64,000 nt of DNA, taken from positions 2,039,109-2,103,108 of the forward strand of contig UESW01003831.1 of the NCBI GenBank assembly GCA_900491605.1, read 5' to 3'. Of this stretch, positions 21,808-33,958 are shown piece after piece; positions within the stretch are counted from its first letter, which is position 1, and each line of letters begins with the position of its first letter. The DNA is from Calamus simplicifolius (taxonomy: Eukaryota; Streptophyta; Magnoliopsida; Arecales; Arecaceae). A program made the position numbers and the translations under genes. The notes below the pieces were generated by a model, which saw nothing but the letters and a program-made list of their open reading frames with translations, searched no databases and was not told the origin of the DNA.

Positions 21808-24800
21808 ATGGTGACTACACGTGCGCAAGATGCTTCTACCAGCCAGGCTAGGGGCATCCCTCACGAGCTAAGACGCTCGGGACCGACCCTCCTGTTCTAC
21901 CCCCCATACAGTCGTAGTTTAGCCGGGCTGATCGACTCGATGCCCTGACCCAGCAGGTTCAGGACCTGATGGCGGTAGTTCAGGGACTGCAGGAACAATG
22001 CTCAACCACTATGCCATTGCCACCTCAGCCCCCTCCGTCTTGCATGGAGGGTCATGGAGCTAGCCAGTCTCATCGTGGTAGGACCCTCCGGAGGCTTTCC
22101 GTTGCGTGTTCCCGAGATCTCATCGTCGAGAGACCTCCAAGCGGCAACGATCTCCTTTCCATCGCTCTAATCGCCTTCCCAAGTGGTGCGGTGGGAAGGA
22201 ACCCGAGTAGGTACATTCCCTACATCATCGACCTTCTCCATATTCGTCTTTTAAATCTTCAAAGGGAGATTCCAACAGAAAGATTGCTCGCCGGGCCGAA
22301 CGACGGTTAGACGAGTACTATCAACAGCTAAAGGAGCTCAGCTGCAGAATTACTAACCCTTATGGGGCGGACTACAACCACCGCCTCTTGCTGTCTTGCC
22401 GTATTATGGAGGAGCTGATCCCACCCCGGTTCCGTCTACCCCAGCTAGATCCATATGACAACACTGCAGACCCCCTGGATCACCTGGAAAGCTACAAGGT
22501 CCTCATGCAAGTCCAAGGGGCAACAGATTCTCTCCTTTGCGTTGCCCTCCCAGCTACACTTCGAAAGGCCGCACGTGCGTGGTATTCCTGTTTGCCACCA
22601 CGTAGTATCAACTCCTTCAGGCAGCTCGAGCGATCTTTCTTGGTCCACTTTGATGCATGCCGAAAGATTCCTCGGGTGGCTGATAGCCTATTTACCATCC
22701 AACAGAGGAACGATGAAACCTTGAAGGACTTCGTGGCTCGGTTCAAGGAGGATGCACTCGCGGTCTACAATCTTGAAGACTCCATGGCCACTCTGGCCCT
22801 AAAGCGGGGACTTCGTCCTTCCAGGTTTGCCTATTCTTTAGAAAAAAAGCCTCCTAGCTCTTACGCCAAATTGATGAGCCGGGCGCAGAAGTATATCCGC
22901 ACCGACAAAGCGGACTTCTCCAAAAGGGAGGTTGACAAGGGGTCCGGCAAGAAGCCAGCACCTCCAGAACCTGCCGGGGTACAGTCCAGAAAGTCTGAGC
23001 CGCCTCGTCATTCAGATAACTGGCCTGAGGCTTTGTGTTGGCCCAGATGGCAACCCAAGAGGGGGGGTGAATTGGGTTCTTAAGAATTTAACCTTTTAAA
23101 ACATGTGCTTTGAATTAAAAGAGATTAAGTGCAAGATAAATGCTAAGCACAAATAAAAGATAAAGTGAGAGAGTCAAAACACGGCAAACACAAAGATTTT
23201 ATAGTGGTTTGGTGTATCCAACACCTACGTCCACTCCCAAGTATCACTTGGATCCACACTATAATCTACTTGATTACAGCCGAGTTGTTTTACAAGCTCA
23301 CAACTCAAAACTTGTTGTTTCCCTCCAGGATTACAACGAACCCAGTTGGTTTTCCGAGCTCGCCAACACAAAACCCAACCACAAGCTATCCTTAGCTTGT
23401 ACCGAGGTATACCACCTCCACTAATTCAATCCCTTGATTGAACTAGTAAACAATAAATGAGAATAGAGTTTAAGTACACAACAGCTCCTCAAATGAGCAA
23501 ATAAACAAAGTAATAAACAAGGTTAAGAAAAGCCTATTTGAAGCTTTTTGAATGAATGCTTTTCTTCTTTTCTTCTTTTTCTCTTCTCCTTTGAAAGATT
23601 GAATCAGGGTCTCAGCTCGGATTCTTCACAGAGATTTGAAGTAGAGAGGTTGAGGATTTAGGGCTTTTGCTTTCTTTCTACAATTAATGGAAATCTCCTT
23701 GATTTGAACTTGAGAAGCTTTTGGATTTCTCTTTGAGCTTTCTGGAGAGCTTTTCTTCTTTTCTTTTTGATTTCTTGCTCAAGATTTCTCAGATTTTTCG
23801 ATCTCTTTTTCTCACTCTTTTTTCCTCCTCCTTATTTTGAACGGACAGTTTTTCTTCCTTTTTATAGATCTCCTTAATCCAAGTTTTAGGTGGAAAATAT
23901 AGCCGTTGGAGATGTTTGGATTCTTCTACACACAAAGAAAGTAGCCGTTAGAGGTTAGGTGAAAAGAAATCTTACCGTTAAAGTCCGTTCTGACAGATAA
24001 AAAATTCGTTCCTGATAGGTTGGAGTCGGCTCCAACTTTTCAGGTGTCGGCTTCAAGTCGGGTGTTCAAAAATAGTAAAGAAAAAGTTGTTGGGGAGTCG
24101 GCTTCGAGAAAGGTAAGTGTCGACTCGTCGCTTTCGGGAGTCGGCTCCAGAAACTGTAAGTGTCGGCTCCAGAAAAGTCCATAAAAATACTCTCTCTATT
24201 CTCAGGTTAGAGTCGGCTCCAGAAACTCAGGTGTTGCTCCCGAAATCTTAGGTGTCGGCTCCCGAATTCTAGGTGTTGGCTCCAGAAATTGAAACAGAAT
24301 GCACTTCTCTATATCTCAGGTTGGAGTCGGCTCTGAAACCCTGGGTGTCAACTCCAGACCGTGCCAAAATATCAGAAACCTTCTGATACGCCTTGGGATC
24401 GGCTTCTGACTATTTGGGTGTCGACTCCAAGCTCTAAACTTTGAAAAGTTCTTTTAAAACATTGATTCAAAACATGTTTCTTTATTCTTTTTGATTGATC
24501 AAACATTTTCAATCCCTGAAACACTTGTTAAATCTATTAGAAACAAAATGAATATACTCATGTCTTTTATTAATCATCAAAATCAATAATTGGGCCAACA
24601 CTTTGGTTCCCAAAGAACACCTCACTCCACTTCTCGCCCCAATATCCCACATTCTGTTGGAGATTGAGGACGAGCCCTACCTCCGGCGTACACCTCCCAT
24701 GAGGCCCGGGGTCTCCCGTAGCAAAGAACTATACTGTCGATACCACAGAGACTATGGCCACGACACAGAAGACTGCCGCCTGCTGAAGAAGGCTGTCGAA

Positions 24801-24890
24801 GAACTTGTTCAGCAGGGCCACCTGGGCAAGTTCATCCGGAGAGGGAACCCTACTGCTCCGGGCCTGTCGGCACCTTATGCACCTTAGATC
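21808..24890 (+). pseudogene. gag: gag of element B, interrupted by a copia solo LTR
   Basis: ATG at 21808 (MVTTRAQDASTSQARG). Frameshifts lie at about 21890 and 22310. The gag core runs 22388-23035: PRFRLPQLDPYDNTADPLDH, ARAWYSCLPPRSINSFRQL, QQRNDETLKDFVARFKEDAL, PSSYAKLMSRAQKYI. The frame is cut at 23035 by a 1565-bp solo LTR and resumes at 24601 with VPKEHLTPL and the zinc-type tail CRYHRDYGHDTEDCRLLKKA (about 24735-24795), ending at a stop near 24885. Apart from the insertion, the core is long and open, so decay was moderate. Confidence 0.85.
23036..24600 (-). mobile_element. Solo LTR of a SIRE-type copia element, inverted, TSD CTTTG
   Basis: Plus-strand ends are TGTTGGCCCAGATGG and GGGCCAACA; the reverse complement ends in GGTTGCCATCTGGGCCAACA like the full element's LTRs. 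CTTTG stands on both sides (23031-23035 and 24601-24605), an exact 5-bp duplication. It is a diverged subfamily: where the full element repeats GAGTCGACTC, this copy has GAGTCGGCTCC words (24020-24430). A solo LTR with a perfect duplication implies recombination between the two LTRs of one insertion. Confidence 0.9.
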
Positions 24891-24893
24891 GGC

Positions 24894-27321
24894 ATGGAAA
24901 ATGCCCCAACGGAGAAGACGGTGGCTATGATCTTCTGGGAGGCAGCTAACACTTCTAAAAGGCAGCATAAGGATGGGGTAGATTCTGTAATTTCTTTCTC
25001 TAAAAGGGACCTAGAAGGGGTAGTTAACAAACATGATGATAGCGTCGTCGTGTCTATGACGATCGTGCAGCACCCTGTAAAATGAATTTTAGTTGACAGT
25101 GGGAGCTCTGTTGATATTTTGAGTTACGATGCATTTGTTCGAATGAACTTGTCTCATAATTTCCTTCGGCCCGTCGCCACGCCCTTGATGGGTTTTACTG
25201 AAGATTCTATAAAGGTCGAGGGGGAGATCACTCTCCCCATCACAGCCAGGACATCACTGTGTTAAAGCACAGTTCTCATGAATTTTCTAGTAGTCCAGGT
25301 CCCACTGGCCTACAACGCCATCCTCGGGAGACCCGGTCTGAACCTTCTAGATGTCGTTATCTCTACCAAAAGACTACTCATAAGGTTTCCTACCAATGAG
25401 GGAGTTGGAAAGATGTGGGGGGAGCAGAGCCCACTACCGCTCTGCTACCATTTGGCCCCCAGCCCGCAGGGGGTGGTGCCAGCAATAGCACCCGAGCCGC
25501 TTGACCCCCGAGACTTGGAGAGGAGAGGGGAGCCAATCGAGCACCTACTAACTTTTCCATTGGGGGAGGATCCGACGAGGACCCTACTTCCGGAGGAGGC
25601 GCGCGATCAGATTCTTGCTTTTCTGCGAGCCAACTCCGACATCTTTGTATGGTCATCATCCGACATGCCGGGTGTCCCCAAAGAGGTAATTACCCATCAA
25701 CTCAATATCAAACCAGGGTGCTGGCCTATTCGATAGAAGAAGAGGAGCTTCACCTTTGACCGGCAGAAGGCCATTGACGAGGAGGTCCGCAAGCTGGTGG
25801 CTGCAGGCCACATCCGAGAAGTTCATTACCTCGACTAGTTGGCCAACATCGTGATGGTCCGCAAGGCCAGTGGAAGCTGGAGGATATGCGTGGACTTCAC
25901 TATCTCAACAAGGCTTGCCCCAAGGATAGCTTTCCGTTGCCTTGAATTGACCAGCTGGTGGATGCCACATCCGGTCATGAGACCCTCAGCTTCATGAACG
26001 CCTTCTTGGGATACAACCAGATCAAGATGGATCCGACAAACGAGGAAGCCACCTCATTTGTGACTGAGAAGGGGATATACTACTACAAGGTAATGCCGTT
26101 CGAATTGAATAACGCGGGAGCCACTTACCAGAGGCTGATGAATAAGGTCTTTGAAGACCAGATCAGGCGCAACATGGAGGTGTACGTGGATGACATGCTA
26201 ACCAAGAGTATCCATACTGTTGATCATGTTACCGATCTTGCGGAGACCTTCGACAATCTTCGTCGGTACCAGATGAGGATGAACCCCCGCAAATGCACCT
26301 TTGGGGTCACAGCGGGCAAATTCTTGGGCTTCATGGTGATGCAGTGTGGGATCAAGGCAAACCCTGATAAGATTCGAGTCATCCTGGACATAAGGTCCCC
26401 GATTAACAAGAAGAAGGTGTAGCGCTTGACTGGAAGGGTGGTGGCCTTGAGCCACTTTTTGTCCAAGTCCGCGGAGAGGTGTCTGCCTTTCTTTAAGGCG
26501 CTGCACAAAGTTAACGACTTCGAGTGGACGAAGGAGTGCCAAAAGGCCTTGAGGAGTTAAAAGAGTTCTTATCCACTCCTCCATTGCTATCCAAGCCAAA
26601 GGATGGGGAGGAGCTCCTTCTGTACCTTGCAGCCTCCTCCGAGGCTGTCAACTCCGTGCTTGTTCACATGGACGCCGATGGAACACAAAAGCCAGTTTAC
26701 TACACCAGTAAGGTGTTTCATGATGCGGAGACTAGATACTCCATAATCGAGAAGATTATCTTTGCCTTGATCATCTCCGCCTAGCGCTTTAGGCCCTATT
26801 TCCAAGCTCACCCGATCATGGTGGTCACGGATCAACCACTCAAGGCAATTCTTTCTCGTCCTGATACCTCTGGCCGACTGGCGAAGTGGGCACTCAAGCT
26901 GGGGGAGTTTGACCTATTGTTTCGACCCAGGTCAGCCATGAAGTCTCAGATTTTAGCAAACTTTCTAGTCGAGTGCACCTGGACAGAGGAGCAGTCGAAG
27001 GAGCCCCATGCAAACCCCTCAGACGCTGCGACCGAAGGAAGAGGGGAGGACTAGATCCTTCATGTGGATGGGACATCAAATTCTCAAGGAAGCGGGGTAG
27101 ACCTCATCCTACAAGTCCGGACGGAGTTGTGACCGAGTATGCCCTCCATTTCCTTTTTTCGGCCACAAATAATCAGGCTGAGTATGAAGCCTTACTGTTA
27201 GGGATGAGACTGGCACGGAAGCTCGAGGTGAAATGCCTTAGAGTCTTTACCGACTCCCAGCTTATCTCTGGTCAAGTCAAGGGGGAGTATGAGGCTCGAG
27301 ATCCTACTATGTCTCATTATT
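24894..27321 (+). pseudogene. pol: pol of element B, part 1: protease, RT, RNase H
   Basis: Protease: ILVDSGSSVDILSYDAFVRM from about 25088 (a stop stands just before it) and YNAILGRPGLN. RT: NSDIFVWSSSDMPG, the YNQIKMDPTNEEATSF region (26008-26055), VMPFELNNAGATYQRLMN, and an intact YVDD at 26183-26194; stops near 25736, 25838 and 26420 and a frameshift near 25900 break it. RNase H: YYTSKVFHDAETRYSIIEK, TDQPLKAILSRPDTSGRLAK, then NNQAEYEALLLGMRLARKL and FTDSQLISGQVKGEYEARD. The frame is cut at 27321 by the copia element and resumes at 37786. Confidence 0.87.
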
Positions 27322-29015
27322 TGTTGAAAGATTATGAAAAATTATATGATCCAATCCTTTTGATTTTGATGATTACTAAAAGCCATTGAGTTTATTAAAG
27401 GATGTAATGAGTTTATAAAATGAGCAACAAATTTACTTTGAACAATCAATGGAATGAGAATGCTCAAGTTTAACTTTAATCAATTTTGAAAGTGACTTTA
27501 AACTCAATATTCAAACTTTCGAAAAGAAATGTTATAATTCATGTTTTATTCAAAAGCTTATGGATTAGTTCTTGAATCATTCTAAATGATTAATTCTATT
27601 GATTTCATGTCAAAACAATGAATTAAAATGAATCTGGAACGATTTTAAAGTCAATCAGAAAAATTTCTGATTTTTGATACGTTCCGGAGCCGACTCCTGA
27701 GTTTCAGAGTCGACTCCGCTCAGTGTACAGAAATGTGCATCTGTGTCGAGTCGACCCATGAAATTGTCGAGTCGACCCCTGATTCTGTCGAGCCGACTCC
27801 TGGACTGTGCGAGTCGACTCCGCTCAGACACCAGAAGATGTTTTTTGAGCACTCTCGAGTCGACCCCAAGTTTTCTCGAGTCGACTCCCGACTTTCAGGA
27901 GTCGACACTTTTTTCGCGAGTCGACCCCTAAATTTCTATTTTTGGTAATCGAGCTCGAGCCGACTCCAAAGCTCGAGTCGACTCCGCAAATCTGGGCGCG
28001 ATTTTTAACGATGACACATCAGCCCCAACGGTAAGATTTTTGAATAACGGCTATTTTTCCTTGTCTCTAACGGATATATTTTTGCAGATTCTATAAATAG
28101 AGGAGTTCTTTTCAAATCAAAACAACCCAGAGAAAATCAAAAAGAGAGAAAAGAATATCATTTGAAAAGAGGGAAAAACAGAGCATATTGAAAAATCTTT
28201 TAGCTCAAAGAAGAGTGATTCAAAAGGAGTGAAATCCAAGTGAAAGATTCGTCTACTCCTTCTCATCAATCCACAAAAGCCAAAAGAAAATCCAAGTGCA
28301 TTTCAAAGGTCAAATCGGAGGATTTTCAAAAGAGGAAAAAGCTTCATCTCAACTCCAAAGTCTTCAACGGTCAAGAATCTAGCTGAGGCGTGATTCAACA
28401 CTTCTAGAGGAGTTGAAGAGAAGAAGGAAGAAAGCCCAAGCATCTACCATCTGCAAATACAATCAGGCTTTTCTAACCTTTTATTTTGTACTTCATTTGT
28501 ATATTTGCTCAAGGGGAGCACATTATTGTTCAAACACTATCATTATTATTTGTTTGCTGATTCAATCAGTGGATTGAATTAGTGGAGGTTGGTATACCTC
28601 GTTGCAAGCCGGAGTGCTTGTGTTGGGTTAGTTGAGCCCGAAAAACAACGTGTAGGGTTTTGTGCTGGTAAGCCGAGTTAAAACCAGCTGGGTTCGTTGT
28701 GCACCCGGTAAAACAACAAGTTTGAGTTGTGAGCTTGGAAAACAACTCGGCTGTAATCTAGAGAGATTATAGTGTGGACCCAAGTGAATCTTGGGAGTGG
28801 ACGTAGGTGTTGGTTGCACCGAACCACTATAAAATTATCTTGTGTTTGCCGTGCCTAATTTTCTCTATCTCTATCTCTCTTTATTTGCTTGTGTATTGCT
28901 TTTAGTTAGCCTCTCACTTGCACATCTTGCTAACTAATCAATTAAAGTTAAAAAGTCTTAAATTTTTAAGAACCCAATTCACCCCCCCCCTCTTGGGTTG
29001 CCATCTGGGCCAACA
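27322..29015 (+). mobile_element. 5' LTR of the SIRE-type element
   Basis: Carries the GAGTCGACTC/GAGCCGACTC cluster (27680-27990), a TATA-like TTCTATAAATAGAGG at about 28090-28104 and a C-run before the conserved end. The first 50 bp differs markedly from the 3' LTR although the remainder matches closely. Confidence 0.92.
27680..27990. repeat. Palindromic GAGTCGACTC cluster in the copia 5' LTR
   Basis: About 12 copies of GAGTCGAC(T/C)C or GAGCCGACTC, about 20-30 bp apart, many forming the 10-bp palindrome GAGTCGACTC. The same cluster is in the 3' LTR (36460-36770) and again after pol (34125-34325). Confidence 0.85.
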
Positions 29016-29017
29016 AT

Positions 29018-29029
29018 TGGTATCAGAGC
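29018..29029 (+). other. PBS for initiator tRNA-Met
   Basis: TGGTATCAGAGC, two bases after the LTR end, is complementary to the 3' end of plant initiator methionine tRNA, the standard copia primer. Confidence 0.92.
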
Positions 29030-29077
29030 AAGTGCTCATTTAGAATTTGATCTCACGATCAAGGGCTAAAGATCCAT

Positions 29078-30835
29078 ATGGCAACACAAATTGGTTCAAG
29101 TTTTGCTGAAGGTCATTCTACGAATAGACCTCCACTTTTTAATGGAACCAACTATTCATATTGGAAAGCTAGAATGAGGATATTCATTCAAGCTTCTGAT
29201 TATGAGCTTTGGGGAGTAATAATAAATGGACCTAGTACACCCACACACCTTATTGATGGCACTATTGTTCCTAAACCCGAAAGGGATTGGAATGATAATG
29301 ATAGGAGAATGGCACAACTAAATGCTAAAGCCATTAATATTTTATATTGTTCCTTAGACTCAAATGAATTCAACCGAATCTCAACTTGTAATTCCGCAAA
29401 AGAAATTTGGGATAGGTTGGAAATTACTCATGAAGGAACAAACCAAGTAAAAGAATCAAAAATAAATATTTTGGTTCATAAATATGAATTATTTACTATG
29501 GAACAAACTGAAACCATCACATGCATGTTCACTAGATTTACTGATATTGTGAATGGTTTGAAAAGTCTTGGTAGAATTTATTCTAATGCTGATCTTGTGC
29601 GTAAAATTCTTAGGTCACTACCAAGATCGTGGGAAGCAAAAGTCACTGCATCCAAGAAGCAAAGGACCTCAATGCACTACCTTTAGAGGAGCTTCTAGGA
29701 TCCTTAATGACCCACGAGTTAACAATGAAGCAGCATGTTGAGGAGGAAACAAAAAGAAGGAAAACTCTTGCCCTCAAGACTGCAGAAATGGAAGAGAGCA
29801 GCAGTGAAAGTAATGATGAAGATGATGAGGAAACTGCTCTCTTGGCCAAAAAATTCAGAAGTTTATGAGAAAAAGGCCTTCCATAAAAAGAAATTTGGAG
29901 CAAGATTTGAAGGAGAAAAGGATAAGAAAAAGGACAAGGAGAAAGAAAAAGAAAAAGAGCCCTTAGTATGTTATGAGTGCAAAAAGCCAGGGCACTTTAA
30001 GTATGACTGTCCTTTGCTGAAAAAGGCCTACAAGAAAAAGAAGAAAGCATACATGGCAACATGGTCTGATGAATCTTCCTCGTCGGAAGAAGATGAGCAA
30101 AAGGAAGTTGCCAATATTTGCTTCATGGCCAACGACGACGACAACGACAATGAGGTAAGTTCTGAAAACTCAAATGATGATTTACATTTGATGAAATGTT
30201 TGAGGCTTTCAATGAACTTATGATTGATTTTAAATCCTTAAAAAAAAGTATAAGTTTTTGAAAAATGACAATATTAGTTTAGCTAAAAGTAAAAATGAAT
30301 TAGCTTTAGAAGTTAAGAACTTAACTAATGAAAAAGAAGAACTTAGGAAAGAAAGAGATAATCTTAATCAAGAAATAGATTTGTTAAAATCTGAAACTAA
30401 AAACTCAACTAAAGATTTAAAAGATCAAATAGAAACTTTAGCTTTAGATAAAGAACAGCAAGCTAAAGAAATGACTCTCTTAAGAAAGATGTTAAAAAAT
30501 ATAAAGACATTGTTGAGAAATTCACTTTAAGTTCAACTAAACTTAACATGATCCTAGATAGTCAAAAAGCTGTTTTTGACAAAGCAGGTTTAGGATATAA
30601 CACATTAAGGAAACAGAAATCTCTAAAGAATATTTTTATAAAAGCCAACCAAAGTAATATAACTTGTTTCAAATGTAATGAAAAAGGTCATAAATCATTT
30701 GAATGCAAAACGTTAAATAATAACAACAAGTTAAATATTAAAGCTAAGAAAATATGGGTTCCGAAAGGAACAATTTTTATTGCTGCTAACCATGAAGGAC
30801 CCAAGAAAGCTTGGGTACCTAAGCATAAAGTTTGA
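29078..30835 (+). pseudogene. gag: gag of the SIRE-type element (several frameshifts)
   Basis: Starts MATQIGSSFAEGHSTNRPPL. The UBN2-type gag region follows (FNGTNYSYWKARMRIFIQAS, NSAKEIWDRLEITHEGTNQV, LVRKILRSLPRSWEAKVTA). Frames shift near 29645, 29865, 30190 and 30515. There are two CCHC knuckles, CYECKKPGHFKYDC (about 29969) and CFKCNEKGHKSFEC (about 30667), with a Lys/Glu-rich coiled-coil stretch between them. The shifts are single-base and leave the protein otherwise well kept. Confidence 0.88.
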
Positions 30836-33800
30836 TTATATTGCAGGAATGTCTTGTAGCCAAAAGATCAAAGAAAAAGTGGTACCTTGATAGTGGCTGC
30901 TCAAGACATATGACGGGTGACAAAGATGAATTCATCACCCTAGAGAAAAGAAAGGTGGAGTTGTGACGTTTGGCGATAACGGTAAAGGTCAAATTATGGG
31001 CCTTGGTAAAGTTCGCATAACTCCATCTATAGTTATTGATAATGTACTTTATGTTAATGGTTTGAAGCATAATCTAATAAGTATAAGTCAATTATGTGAT
31101 AAAAATTTTAATGTTTCATTTAAATCTTCTATATGCACTGTAACTAATTCTATTGATGATAGCATTGTATTTACTGGTTATAGACATGGCAATGTTTACT
31201 TAGTTGACTTAGAAAAATTATCTTTGAGTGATCATTGCTTAATTGCTGACAATGCTAACATAAATGAAATTAGTTGGTTGTGGCATCGTAGATTAGGTCA
31301 TGCAAGCACACACCTTATTTCAAAACTAATTAAAATGGATTTAGTTAAAGGATTACCTAAACTAGATTTTGAAAATAATAAAATATGTGATGCATGTCAA
31401 TTTGGAAAACAAACTAGAAGTTCTTTTAAATCTAAAAACATTGTTTCAACTTCTAGGGCTAGAGCTACTTCACATGGATCTTTTCGGACCAACTAGAACC
31501 ACAAGTCTAGGAGGAAAGAAATATGGTCTAGTGATTGTAGATGATTATTCTAGATATACTTGGGTAATGTTTTTAGCTCACAAAGATGAGACTTTCTCGA
31601 TATTCCTGAAATTCTTCAAGAAAGTCACAAATGAGAAAAACACTACTATAGTATCTCTAAGAAGTGATCATGGAACAGAATTTGAAAATCACTTATTTGA
31701 AAATTTTGCACTGAAAATGGAATTAATCATAATTTTTCAGCCCCTAGGACTCCACAGCAAAATGGTGTAGTTGAAAGAAAAAATAGGACTCTAGAAGACA
31801 TGGCCCGTACCATGCTATGTGAAAGCAACTTACCAAAGTATTTTTGGGCGGAAGCAATTAACACAGCATGTTACATCTTAAACAGAGCTTTAATAAGACC
31901 AATATTAAAGAAAACACCTTATGAATTATGGAATGAAAGAAAACCAAATATAAAATACTTTCATGCATTTGGATGTAAATGTTTCATTCATAATAATGGT
32001 AAAAACAACTTAGGAAAATTTGATGCTAAATCTGATGAAGGAATTTTTCTAGGTTATTCAACAACTAGTAAGGCATATAGAATCTTTAACAAGAAAACCT
32101 TAGTAGTTGAAGAATCCATTCATGTAGTTTTGATGAATCTTTAGCAACTGGATCTGAAAAGATTGATGATGAGGAAGATACAAACATAATTGAAAAAGAT
32201 CTTGAAAAACTTAATATTGAAGTATCTTCTGATCATGAACAAGAGCTAAAGATGATGATTCACATAAGGACGATGATGTCAATATTGATCATAATGATGT
32301 AGATCTTCCAAGAGACTGGAGATATGCTCATAGTCATCCTAAGGAATTGATTATAGGCGATCCATCTCAAGGAATAAGGACTAGATCATACATGAGAAAT
32401 ATTAGTAATCATCTTGCATTTGTATCACAAATTGAACCTAAAACTATAGAAGAAGCTGAAAAAGATAATAATTGGATGTTAGCAATGCAAGAAGAACTAA
32501 ATCAATTTACAAGAAATAATGTTTGGACCTTAGTTGAAAGACCTAAAAATCATTCAGTAATAGGATCAAAATGGATTTATAGAAATAAACTAGATGAAAA
32601 TGGCATTGTAATTAGAAACAAAGCTAGATTGGTTGCTAAAGGATATAATCAAGAGGAAGGTATTGATTTTGATGAAACCTTTGCACCTGTAGCTAGATTA
32701 GAAGCCATTAGGCTATTACTTGCATTTGCATGTCATATGAATTTAACTTATTTCAAATGGATGTAAAAAGCGCATTTTTAAATGGATTTATTAATGAAGA
32801 AGTTTATGTAGAACAACCACCAGGTTTTGAAGATCACGAGTTTTCAAATCACGTTTTTAAATTGCACAAAGCTTTATATGGTTTGAAACAAGCACCTAGA
32901 GCTTGGTATGATAGGTTAAGTAAATTCTTAATAGAAAATGATTTTACAAGAGGAAATGTTGATAAAACTTTGTTTTTGAAAAGAAAAGTAAAGATTTACT
33001 TGTAGTACAAATATACGTAGATGACATTATTTTTGGTGCTACTAACGATTCTCTTTGTCAAGAATTTGCAAAGTTGATGCAGGGAGAATTCGAGATGAGC
33101 ATGATGGGAGAACTCAACTTCTTCCTTGGACTCCAGATCAAACAAAGCAAAGAGGGAATCTTTATCAACCAAACCAAATACACAAGAGAACTACTCAAAA
33201 AGTTTGGTATGGAAACAATGAAACCCCTCGGAACTCCAATGAGTCCTTCATGCAAGCTGGACAAAGATGAAGAAGGTAAAAAGGTTGACCAAAAGTATTA
33301 TCGAGGTATAATCGGATCCCTTCTTTATTTAACAGCAAGTAGACCAGATATATGTTTTCAGTATGTTTATGTGCTAGATTTCAATCTGAACCTAAAGAAT
33401 CACATTTAATAGCTGTTAAAAGAATTTTAAGATATCTAAATGGAACTAAAAATGTAGGTTTATGGTATTCTAGAGACTCCACATTAAACCTAATTGCATA
33501 TTCAGATTCTGATTATGCTGGATGTAAATTAGATAGAAAAGCACAAGTGGTGCATGCCATTTCTTAGGAAGTAACTTAATCACATGGTTTAGCAAAAAGC
33601 AAAATTCAGTTGCATTATCAACTACTGAAGCTGAATATGTAGCAGCTGGAAGTTGCTGTGCGCAAATCCTATGGATTAAGCGACAACTTGAAGACTATGG
33701 TATCACACTTGATAAAACACCCATAAGATGTGATAACACTAGCGCAATCAACTAACTAAAAATCCAATTCAACACTCAAGAACAAAACACATAGAAATTA

Positions 33801-33958
33801 GATATCATTTTATAAGGGAACATGTAGCTAATGATGAAATTTGTTTAGATTATGTAAACACTGAAGAACAATTAGCTGACATATTCACTAAACCTTTAAA
33901 TGAAGAAAGATTTTGTTATCTTAGAGGAGAGTTAGGAATTTGTAATCCTTTTGAATAA
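30836..33958 (+). pseudogene. pol: pol of the SIRE-type element: protease, integrase, RT, RNase H
   Basis: Protease YLDSGCSRHMTGD at about 30880; GAG-pre-integrase LWHRRLGHASTHL (31277); integrase with HMDLFGP, RSDHGTEF (31663) and QNGVVERKNRTLE (31757); then RT with WIYRNKLDENG, ARLVAKGYNQEEGIDFDETF, FQMDVKSAFLNG, LYGLKQAPRAWY and YVDD at 33013-33024; RNase H with YSDSDYAGC, STTEAEYVAA and the ending GELGICNPFE with a stop at 33956-33958. Frame breaks occur near 30960, 31490, 31710, 32140, 32240, 32760, 32990, 33360 and 33560, plus a lost segment near 33750. Catalytic residues I can see are intact; the lesions are almost all small indels. Confidence 0.9.

Noticed and set aside
33074..33409. 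A separate gene at this frame of the copia element
   Set aside because: It is the RT palm/connection part after a frameshift, in line with pol.
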